Shown one piece after another: positions 1 through 4,811 of a stretch of DNA of 5,189 nt (position 1 is its first letter; each line of letters opens with the position of its first letter). The stretch comes from Planctomycetota bacterium (GTDB lineage Bacteria > Planctomycetota > UBA1135 > UBA2386): positions 1 to 5,189 of the forward strand of contig CANGSN010000257.1 in NCBI GenBank assembly GCA_947455805.1, written 5' to 3'. The translations under genes were made by a program, and so were the position numbers. The notes beneath the pieces were generated by a model. The model saw nothing but the letters and a program-made list of their open reading frames with translations, searched no databases and had not been told where the DNA came from.

Positions 1-415
1 ACAGGCCTTCGGGCGCCATGCAGACGACGTGCAGCAGGCGCTCGCCGTCCTCGACGAAGACGATGCGCGCGCGCATCACCGCGTCGCCGTCGGTCTGCGT
101 GCCCCAGGTGCCGACGCCGTCGAGTGCGCCGAGCCGCTGCGCCTCGAAGCCTTCGATGGCGACACCGTGCGCAGAGGCCACGTACTGCATCCACTGCGCC
201 AGCGTGCCGCTGGCGTGCGCAGGGCGCGCGGCGACGGTGAACAGGATCGCCGCGTACGGCGCCATCAGCATCGCCAGCGGCGCGAACTTGCTGGTGTCGT
301 CGAAGTCGACGTTCTCGCGCGGCAGGTCGATCGGCGCCCAGTCGGCGGGCACTTCGACGGTGAAGTCGAGCGCCGCCAGGGTGCCCTGGCAGGCGAACGT
401 GCGGGTCTTGTTCAT
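1..415 (-). CDS. Partial cytoplasmic protein, possible DcrB/DUF1795/PsbP-like fold (C-terminus outside window)
   Basis: The first 138 codons are visible; the gene runs off the left edge. The start ATG (413-415) overlaps the stop of the preceding gene as ATGA, which indicates translational coupling in an operon. The codons show the strong G/C third-position preference of real genes here. There is no signal peptide or membrane segment (N-terminus MNKTRTFACQG). An EVPADW segment at residues 21-26 follows a short predicted strand, and a GVGTWGTQ segment (100-107) and an RARIVFVEDGERLLHVV strand pair (115-131) follow. A strand ending in P-x-x-W near the N-terminus, then a helix and paired strands, resembles DcrB/DUF1795/PsbP/Mog1-type folds. 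That is a resemblance from memory, not a demonstrated homology. The function is unknown. Confidence 0.72.
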   Translation of the reverse strand, partial: MNKTRTFACQGTLAALDFTVEVPADWAPIDLPRENVDFDDTSKFAPLAMLMAPYAAILFTVAARPAHASGTLAQWMQYVASAHGVAIEGFEAQRLGALDGVGTWGTQTDGDAVMRARIVFVEDGERLLHVVCMAPEGL

Positions 416-1051
416 GGCGTCTGCGTGGCGGTGCCGCCGTTGCCGGTGACAGGGCGCAGGGTGCCGCCGCGGGCGACGACGACGGCCTGCACGAAGTGGA
501 ACGGGATGACCTTCCAGGCAGAGTCGCGCTGGCGCAGCAGGAACGGCAGTTCGCCGTCGGGCACGAGGCCGCGGTAGACGCGGATGCCCATCTCCTGGTG
601 GCGCGGCGTCACGAACTGCAGGCCGCTCGGCGTCGGGAACGGTTCGCCGACGGCGAGCTCGGCCAGTGCCAGCACGTCGACGACGAGTTCGAGCTGGCCG
701 TGTTCGCCGGGCGGCGGCGCGCGGCGCGTCGTCGCCGTGTCGCGCGGCGAGCAGGTAGCGCGCGTCGATCTTCACGTCGTGGCCGTGGCCCTGCAGCGGC
801 AGCAGCTGCACCGTGCCACCGACGTAGACCTGCGCCAGCGCGCGTTCGTTGCCGAGTTCGAGCACGCGGATCTGCGGCGACGCCAGCTCGGCGCGAAGTC
901 GTGCCGAGACCTCGGCACTCGGCCGATGGAGGGCGAGTTCCGCCAGTTCGGGATGCGGCAGCGCCGCTCGCGCGAGCCCGCGGGCATCGCCGGCGATCAG
1001 GGCTTCGAACCAACCGCGGATCGCGGCGCCGACGGGAGCAGGGGCAGGCAT
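412..1051 (-). pseudogene. Probable NTF2-like protein, interrupted by an apparent +1 frameshift
   Basis: Two reading registers together give one plausible protein of about 212 residues. From ATG 1051, residues 1-100 or so read well (MPAPAPVGAAIRGWFEALIA, then DARGLARAALPHPELAELAL), and the G/C third-position bias holds to about 745. Below about 708 that register turns arginine-rich with many A/T third positions, while the register one base over becomes good coding (GEHGQLELVVDVLALAELAV) down to the TGA at 412-414. The whole span is 640 bases, one more than a multiple of three. The switch lies in the GC repeat at 705-745. The N-terminal helix with GWFEALIAGD and the late strand DSAWKVIPFHFVQAVVV suggest a SnoaL/NTF2-like alpha+beta barrel; this is inference. 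The start lies about 10 bases past a weak GAGA. Its end overlaps the next gene by ATGA. It may be intact in the organism if the extra base is a sequencing error. Confidence 0.68.
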
Positions 1052-1205
1052 GGTCGGATCTCGCGAGGCCCATGTAGAGGACCGGCAGGCCGGGCTTGCC
1101 GGCGTTGCCGACCTCGGTGCACGACTCGACGTGCACCTGGATCTTGGAGTTGTCCTCGAGCTCCAGCACTTCGAACGACTCGACCGGCGTCTTGATGTTG
1201 CTCAT
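1050..1205 (-). CDS. Small protein of unknown function; own stop codon not found
   Basis: From ATG 1205 the frame reads MSNIKTPVESFEVLELEDN and continues through a balanced acidic segment with KIQVHVESCTEVGNAGKPGL to LPVLYMGLARSDHA. This composition looks like a real protein, unlike the arginine-rich shadow frames around it. I do not recognise the family. No stop occurs where one is expected: the frame stays open to a TGA at 609, but beyond about residue 50 it becomes arginine-rich and loses third-position G/C bias, while the neighbouring gene's register takes over from ATG 1051. Either a stop was lost (AGA at 1059-1061 is one substitution from TGA), a base is missing, or this segment is the N-terminus of the next protein through a frameshift. 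An in-frame GTG at 1271 would give 22 more residues; no clear ribosome binding site decides between them. The right end given is the ATG; the left end is arbitrary. Confidence 0.5.
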
Positions 1206-1265
1206 GCCCAGGTCATCCGGAGGCCCGGGGCGCTGTGGCAGTGCTTGCTGCAGTTCGTGCCCGGT

Positions 1266-1278
1266 CGCCACGGTGGCG
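1266..1278. repeat. 13-bp palindrome (6-bp arms, 1-bp centre) upstream of the small gene
   Basis: The arms CGCCAC and GTGGCG are perfectly complementary around a single central base. The site lies about 60 bases upstream of the ATG at 1205, inside the 141-base gap (1206-1346) between the Rpn remnant and the small gene. It could be an operator or a small hairpin. I see no convincing promoter or terminator elsewhere in this gap. Confidence 0.35.
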
Positions 1279-1346
1279 TTGCCATGGCCAACGGCCGATG
1301 CCGCACCAGAGGCTCGGCACGGTCTTCCGGCCTGCGGAGGCGGCGA

Positions 1347-1829
1347 TCAGTCGGCGAGCACTTCGGCGAGGGAGGCTGCGTCGAGCACGCGGTCGAGGTA
1401 GCGGTCGAGCTGCTCGCTGGTGGCGGCGGCGAGGCGCGGCTCGACGTTGGTTGGCAGTGGGCCGAAGCGCTTCTGGAGAAGGCGAAGCAGGGCGGCGACG
1501 CGGCCCTTGGCGTGGAGTCGGGTGGCGGTGCTCATGACCGGGGTTTCGGGTCGTTGCAAGAGAACCTCCAGCGTCACGCGCAGCCGGTCGGGATCGACTT
1601 CGGTGACGTGGCGAAGATACCAGCCGAACAACTGCACGGCGTCGTCGCCGTGGATCGGGAGCTCGCTGCGGTCGACGTCGCCCAGGACCTGCGCCCAGCG
1701 ATGCAGCGCGGCGATGGCGCCGTCGGCATGGCAGTGACGCAGTGCGCGCGGCGAGAGCAGCAGCAAGCGCAGCTGCGGTGTCAGGCCCGGCCGCGCAAGC
1801 AGTTCGGCTTCGCGGCAGGAAATCGGACG
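1347..1829 (-). pseudogene. C-terminal remnant of an Rpn-family nuclease/transposase-like protein (DUF4351 end)
   Basis: About 160 residues in one frame end with TGA at 1347-1349. The C-terminus reads GRVAALLRLLQKRFGPLP, then TSEQLDRYLDRVLDAASLAE, which matches from memory the DUF4351-type ending found on Rpn (recombination-promoting nuclease, PD-(D/E)XK) proteins. The preceding part, with ELLARPGLTPQLRLLLLSPR, an alanine/tryptophan helix (ALHRWAQVLGD) and a VMSTATRLHAKGR segment, fits the middle region of the same family. Family members are usually around 280-330 residues; the N-terminal part carrying the nuclease residues is absent. Within the homologous part the only ATG is late (internal residue Met at about 1535), and the frame runs straight back into the tRNA gene, so a proper start is lacking. 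A 10-bp direct repeat (1859-1868, 1887-1896) lies between remnant and tRNA. Probably non-functional. Confidence 0.72.
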
Positions 1830-1927
1830 AGACGGGCTCGGCTGTGGGGTGACGCCGGCTCGGCGAGTGCTCGCGGCTCCAGCCACCTCGGCGAGTCGCG
1901 TCCGCAGCGAGTGCGGGAGAGGAAAAC

Positions 1928-2003
1928 TGGTGGGCAGAGCCAGGGTTGAACTGGCGACCCCGGCATTTTCAGTGCCGTGCTCTACCAACTGAGCTATCTG
2001 CCC
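1928..2003 (-). tRNA. tRNA-Phe (anticodon GAA), CCA encoded
   Basis: All arms can be folded by eye on the minus strand. The acceptor is GGGCAGA/TCTGCCC, the D arm GCTC-AGTTGGTA-GAGC, the anticodon arm CGGCA-CTGAAAA-TGCCG with GAA as the anticodon, the variable loop GGGTC, and the T arm GCCAG-TTCAACC-CTGGC. Discriminator A is followed by a genomically encoded CCA. The total is 76 bases, the normal length. All stems pair without mismatch. It has its own promoter upstream (2044-2072) and no strong terminator hairpin immediately downstream; a short T run follows the CCA. It delivers phenylalanine to UUC/UUU codons. Confidence 0.97.
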
Positions 2004-2043
2004 GACCAGGCCCGGCCGGCCTTGCGGCAGATCGGGGCGCGGG

Positions 2044-2072
2044 AAGGTAGCGACCATCCCGCCGGCGTGCAA
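2044..2072 (-). promoter_or_regulatory. Sigma-70-like promoter of the tRNA-Phe gene
   Basis: On the minus strand the -35 box TTGCAC (2067-2072) is followed by a 17-base spacer and the -10 box TACCTT (2044-2049). The predicted start is about 34 bases before the mature tRNA 5' end at 2003. The -35 box matches TTGACA at four of six positions and the spacing is ideal. The -10 box is weaker but keeps T1, A2 and the final T. Confidence 0.65.
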
Positions 2073-2107
2073 GCACGAGATGGTCGGCAGTTGCGGCCCG
2101 CGACCAG

Positions 2108-2119
2108 CTGACGCGTCAG
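2108..2119. repeat. Perfect 12-bp palindrome between anti-sigma gene and tRNA promoter
   Basis: CTGACGCGTCAG reads the same on both strands. It sits about 35 bases upstream of the tRNA -35 box and about 50 bases downstream of the anti-sigma stop. It is a candidate protein-binding site or part of a transcript end; no direct functional evidence is visible. Confidence 0.4.
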
Positions 2120-2142
2120 GGGGAGCGCCACGTGAAGGGCAG

Positions 2143-2160
2143 GCCGGTGCGCGCGCCGGC
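2143..2160 (-). terminator. GC-rich hairpin just after the anti-sigma gene, possible terminator without U tract
   Basis: Inverted 5-bp arms GCCGG/CCGGC around an 8-base loop begin 11 bases after the anti-sigma stop codon. No run of T follows, so it is not a canonical intrinsic terminator. It may be a transcript-stabilising or Rho-assisted end of the sigma/anti-sigma transcript. Confidence 0.28.
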
Positions 2161-2171
2161 TCGCGCCTCGA

Positions 2172-3146
2172 TCACGAACCGGCGATGGCGACGACGTGTT
2201 CCTGCTTCGACACCACGACGCCGTTCTTCGGCTCGATCGTGATGACGAACGCGACCGGGCTCTCGACCCGCAGGTGCGCGTGGATCGGCACCAGCGTCTC
2301 GGCCTCGGGATTTTGGATGGTGAACAGGCCGCCGTCGACCGGCGGACCTTCGCGCCGCTGGTCGACGATCCACAGCTGGTAGGCGTGGTCTGGGTCCAGC
2401 TTCGGCAAGCCGCGGAACGACAACCAACCGTCCTGGCGTTCTTGGCTCCAGACGACGTCGCCGCTGAAGCGGCTGTCGCGAGCGCCCGGGCCCGGTTTCC
2501 ACTCGCGGTGGAAGGCCTGGTGGTCGCTGGCCAGCACGGCGGCCCGCTGCGCGCGCAGTTCGGCTTCGGTCGGGCGCAGGGCCGCGAGTGCGGCCGTCTG
2601 TTCGGCCAGCTGCCGGTCGCGCGTCGCCAGGAGTTCGGTCTGGGTAGCCAGCTGCTGCGTGCGTGACGCCAACTGCTTCGAACTCGCCGCGAGCTCGGCA
2701 TCGGTCGCCCCGTGGCGCTGTTGCCACAGTTCGCACTCGCGCTGCCCGGGCTGCACGAACGCGATCCACAGCGCGGCGGCGGCCGCCGCGGCGCCAGTGC
2801 AGGCGCCACCGAGCCACGAACGCCAGGGTCGTCGCGACAACGAGGTCACGAAGCCGCTGCCGAGCGCAGGCGACGCCGCCGCTTGCGGAGCTGGGTGCGA
2901 TCGTTCGGCGCAGAACGCCAACCCGGCGGCAGCGAGGCTCTGCTGCAGGCGCAGTGGCAGCGGCTGAGGCTGCGCACAGGCGGCGCTGGCCAGGGCCGCG
3001 GTCCGCTCCAGGGCGCGGCGTTCTGCGTTCGAGACGCCGTTGGTCGCGGCGCCGGGCGATGCCGTGGCTGCATCCGCCTCGTGGGCGAAGACGATGGCCT
3101 CGGCCACCAATTCGCGCGGATCGTCGTTTTGGGCTCGGTGGTTCAC
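2172..3146 (-). CDS. Membrane-anchored anti-sigma factor with RskA-type C-terminal domain
   Basis: This 324-residue protein should hold the upstream-encoded ECF sigma factor inactive at the membrane until a signal triggers its release. Residues 1-108 are the cytoplasmic part; they are helical and alanine-rich, and I see no HX3CX2C zinc motif. One transmembrane helix spans about 111-131 (SWLGGACTGAAAAAAALWIA). It is followed by a coiled coil (about 139-210) with leucines every seven residues at 152, 159, 166, 173, 180 and 187. The RskA/anti-sigma-K C-terminal domain covers about 226-322, with GDVVW, HAYQLWIVDQ, DGGLFTI and FVITIEPKNGVV. The GTG start (3144-3146) is fixed by GGAGG at 3153-3157 with 6-base spacing, and it overlaps the sigma stop as GTGA, so translation is coupled. 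The start, context and C-terminal domain are well supported; the sigma-binding mode is inferred from family and position. Confidence 0.92.
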   Translation of the reverse strand: MNHRAQNDDPRELVAEAIVFAHEADAATASPGAATNGVSNAERRALERTAALASAACAQPQPLPLRLQQSLAAAGLAFCAERSHPAPQAAASPALGSGFVTSLSRRPWRSWLGGACTGAAAAAAALWIAFVQPGQRECELWQQRHGATDAELAASSKQLASRTQQLATQTELLATRDRQLAEQTAALAALRPTEAELRAQRAAVLASDHQAFHREWKPGPGARDSRFSGDVVWSQERQDGWLSFRGLPKLDPDHAYQLWIVDQRREGPPVDGGLFTIQNPEAETLVPIHAHLRVESPVAFVITIEPKNGVVVSKQEHVVAIAGS

Positions 3147-3712
3147 GATGCACCTCCATCGCTGCTGGGCGTGGTCGGCGGCGCTTCGACGCCGAGCATC
3201 TCGCGGAGGCGGATCAGGCCGCGCCGGGCATGGCTCTTCACCGTGCCCAGCGGGATGCCGATCGCCGCGGAGATTTCCTGATGAGTGCGGCCCTGGCCGA
3301 GAGCGAGGTCCAGCACTTCACGCTGTTCGGGGCGCAGCTGCGACAGGGCCTGCTGCGCGCGCTGCACTTCATCGTGGAGCTCGGCGCGATCCTTGTGGGG
3401 GGCGGCGGCGATCGTGCCCGCATCCTCGAGCAGCTCGGCCGCTGGGCGGCGGCCAGCCCGGCGCGCGCGATCGATCAAGCGGCGGCGCGCGATGGTCATC
3501 AAGAAGGTGACCTCACTGCCGTGCGCCGCGTCGTAGCGGGCGGCGCTCTTCCACACGTCGACGAAGATCTCTTGCGTCGCGTCCTCCGCATCCTCCGCCG
3601 ATCGGCAGAAGCGGCGGGCCAGTCCCCACACCATGTGCGAGTGACGCTTCAGGAACGTGTCGACCGCAGTGGGGTCACCGGCGGCGATCTTGGGGAGCAG
3701 GCAGTCCATCAT
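3143..3712 (-). CDS. ECF-type RNA polymerase sigma factor (SigK-like by context)
   Basis: The protein directs RNA polymerase to alternative promoters. Taken from ATG 3712 it has 189 residues, the usual ECF length. The sigma-2 region is about 12-85, with DAEDATQEIFVDVW (about 41-54) for core binding and the -10-reading FLMTIARRRLIDRARR (70-85). A linker (86-117) leads to sigma-4 at about 118-172, with LRPEQREVLDLALGQGRTHQ and the helix-turn-helix EISAAIGIPLGTVKSHARRG. Other in-frame starts exist at 3733, 3778, 3799 and 3865. I chose 3712 (or 3709, directly adjacent) because a promoter at 3732-3760 puts the transcript start downstream of all the others and because homology begins right after it. 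No clear Shine-Dalgarno precedes it. It is co-transcribed with the anti-sigma gene (4-base overlap). Confidence 0.93.
   Translation of the reverse strand: MMDCLLPKIAAGDPTAVDTFLKRHSHMVWGLARRFCRSAEDAEDATQEIFVDVWKSAARYDAAHGSEVTFLMTIARRRLIDRARRAGRRPAAELLEDAGTIAAAPHKDRAELHDEVQRAQQALSQLRPEQREVLDLALGQGRTHQEISAAIGIPLGTVKSHARRGLIRLREMLGVEAPPTTPSSDGGAS
3151..3157 (-). promoter_or_regulatory. Ribosome binding site GGAGGTG deciding the anti-sigma start
   Basis: The minus strand carries GGAGG (3153-3157) six bases before the GTG start at 3146, inside the last codons of the sigma gene. It is the clearest Shine-Dalgarno of the window, so it supports GTG as the true start and efficient coupled production of the anti-sigma factor. 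Confidence 0.75.
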
Positions 3713-3731
3713 GCGGGGGCGTAGAAGCCGC

Positions 3732-3760
3732 ATTACAGACCCAGGGCTGCCGCCGGACAA
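3732..3760 (-). promoter_or_regulatory. Sigma-70-like promoter of the sigma/anti-sigma operon
   Basis: On the minus strand TTGTCC (3755-3760), a 17-base spacer and TGTAAT (3732-3737) form a good -35/-10 pair; the -10 differs from TATAAT at one position. The start would fall near 3725, leaving a leader of only about 12-15 bases before ATG 3712. This suggests housekeeping expression of the operon, and it rules out the longer start codons if this promoter is used. Confidence 0.6.
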
Positions 3761-3803
3761 GCGAGGTGTGGGAGCCATCGCAAGAGTTCCCTGGGTCATG
3801 GTC

Positions 3804-3817
3804 GGCGGGGTGCCGCC
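3804..3817 (-). terminator. Short GC hairpin after the fasciclin stop, weak terminator candidate
   Basis: GGCGG/CCGCC arms with a 4-base loop follow the fasciclin stop codon directly (one base apart). There is no T tract. It may slow or partly end fasciclin transcription before the sigma gene, but read-through is likely. Confidence 0.25.
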
Positions 3818-3818
3818 C

Positions 3819-4712
3819 TCAGTTCGACGCCGGCACGATGACCGTGTCGACGACGTGGATGACACCGTTGCCGGCCAGCACGTTGGCCGTGACGACGTTG
3901 GCGCCGCCCACCGTCAGGGTCTTGCCGTCGACCTTGAGCGCCAGCTTGGTGCCGGCGATCGTGGTCGCTTCCTTCAGCTTCATCGCGTCGGCCGCGAGCA
4001 CGGTGCCGGCGACGACGTGGTGCTTCAGGATGGCGGCGAGCTTGTCCTTGTTCTCCGGCTTCAGCAGCGTCGTGATCGTGTCCTTGCCGAGCTTGGTGAA
4101 GGCGGCGTCGGTCGGCGCGAACACGGTGAACGGGCCGTCCTTGGCCAGCGTGTCGGCGAGGCCGGCGGCGACGGCGGCCTGCAGCAGCGTGCCGAACGCA
4201 CCGGCCTGCTTGGCGACGTCGACGAGGCTCGGCGGCAGGATGACGCTGTCGATGACGTGGATGACGCCGTTCTTGCCCATGATGTCGGTCTTGACGACGT
4301 TGGCGCCGCCGACCTTGACCTTGCCGTCGGCGACGGAGATCGCGACCTCGCAGCCCTGCACGGTCTTGGCGCTCTTCAGGCCGACGACCTTGGCGGCCGG
4401 GACTTCACCCGCGACCACGTGGTAGGTCAGGATCGACTGCAGCTTGGCCTTGTTCTCCGGCTTCAGCAGCGTGTCGATGGTGTCCTTGCCGAGCTTGGCG
4501 AACGCCTCGTCGGTCGGCGCGAACACGGTGAACGGGCCCGGGCCCGACAGCGTCTCGGCGAGGCCGGCGGCCTTGACCGCGGCGACGAGCGTGTGGAACG
4601 TGCCGGCGTCGGCGGCGATCTGGACGATCGTCGGCTTCGTCGCCTTGTCGTCTTGGGCGAAGGCGAAGGTCAGGGGGAGCAGCGCGGCGGAGATCAGGGG
4701 CAGGAGCTTCAT
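3819..4712 (-). CDS. Secreted protein with two tandem fasciclin (FAS1) domains
   Basis: This 297-residue exported protein is likely a periplasmic or surface adhesion-type protein; FAS1 domains mediate cell-surface or matrix contacts. A signal peptide is clear at 1-19 (MKLLPLISAALLPLTFAFA, cleavage before QDD). FAS1 domain 1 spans about 27-160, with the H1 motif FTVFAPTDEAFAKL (61-74), the TYH segment (96-98) and the H2 motif GVIHVIDSVILP (149-160). Domain 2 spans about 163-295, with FTVFAPTDAAFTKL (195-208), KHH (230-232) and GVIHVVDTVIVP (283-294). No lipobox cysteine or cell-wall anchor is present, so the protein is probably soluble after cleavage. ATG 4712 is chosen because it places the signal peptide at the N-terminus; a longer frame from 4784 would bury it. 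No Shine-Dalgarno precedes it. It lies upstream of the sigma/anti-sigma pair on the same strand, 106 bases from the sigma start. Confidence 0.97.
   Translation of the reverse strand: MKLLPLISAALLPLTFAFAQDDKATKPTIVQIAADAGTFHTLVAAVKAAGLAETLSGPGPFTVFAPTDEAFAKLGKDTIDTLLKPENKAKLQSILTYHVVAGEVPAAKVVGLKSAKTVQGCEVAISVADGKVKVGGANVVKTDIMGKNGVIHVIDSVILPPSLVDVAKQAGAFGTLLQAAVAAGLADTLAKDGPFTVFAPTDAAFTKLGKDTITTLLKPENKDKLAAILKHHVVAGTVLAADAMKLKEATTIAGTKLALKVDGKTLTVGGANVVTANVLAGNGVIHVVDTVIVPASN
4051..4136. repeat. Copy 2 of an intragenic direct repeat within the fasciclin gene
   Basis: This stretch, coding the H1-motif region of FAS1 domain 2, is closely similar at the DNA level to 4453-4538 in domain 1, exactly 402 bases (134 codons) away. 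Both begin TTCTCCGGCTTCAGCAGCGT and both contain GCGAACACGGTGAACGGGCC, read on the plus strand. Confidence 0.8.
4453..4538. repeat. Copy 1 of the intragenic direct repeat within the fasciclin gene
   Basis: This is the domain 1 counterpart of 4051-4136, in register, with differences mainly in the middle. It reflects tandem duplication of the FAS1 domain, with DNA conservation high enough for recombination between the copies. Confidence 0.8.
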
Positions 4713-4783
4713 GGGGATCGGGGGTGGATCGTGGGGTGTAGCCGCAGCGCAGGCGACCTGCGTCTTCCGAGCGGCCGCGCGCA

Positions 4784-4811
4784 TTTCGTCGGCCGAGGGC
4801 GGGTTGGATGC
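4784..4811 (-). promoter_or_regulatory. Candidate SigK-like promoter for the fasciclin gene
   Basis: The minus strand has GCATCC (4806-4811), a 16-base spacer and ACGAAA (4784-4789). The mycobacterial SigK consensus as I recall it is CCATCC-N16/17-CCGAAT, giving five and four matches of six. It would leave a leader of about 65 bases before ATG 4712. The match is short and could be chance. The rest of the 91-base divergent gap (4713-4803) shows no good sigma-70 promoter for this gene. Confidence 0.3.

Noticed and set aside
609..1271. A 220-codon minus-strand frame containing the small protein
   Set aside because: Beyond about residue 70 it is an arginine-rich shadow of the NTF2-like gene with poor third-position bias; only the segment 1050-1205 is credible.
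1859..1896. 10-bp direct repeat CTCGGCGAGT as a possible attachment site
   Set aside because: It is short, GC-rich and does not match the tRNA 3' end, so chance is a sufficient explanation.
849..1949. A 366-codon plus-strand frame
   Set aside because: It lies antisense to several genes and the tRNA, and its composition (arginine, glycine, alanine, short broken motifs) is that of a high-GC shadow.
1347..2072. A continuous 241-codon minus-strand frame running through the tRNA region
   Set aside because: Its first third is a translation of the tRNA-Phe gene and its promoter (GQIAQLVEHGTE is typical tRNA-derived peptide). Only the part below about 1829 has protein character.
2116..3159. A 347-codon minus-strand frame overlapping the anti-sigma gene
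   Set aside because: It is out of register with the RskA domain frame and strongly arginine-rich; no ribosome binding site logic supports it.
2663..3724. A 353-codon plus-strand frame
   Set aside because: It is antisense to the sigma and anti-sigma genes, which carry recognised domains; arginine-rich and without motifs.
3713..3865. Longer N-terminus for the sigma factor
   Set aside because: The extra residues are unlike ECF sigma N-termini, overlap the end of the fasciclin gene, and would place the promoter at 3732-3760 inside the coding region.
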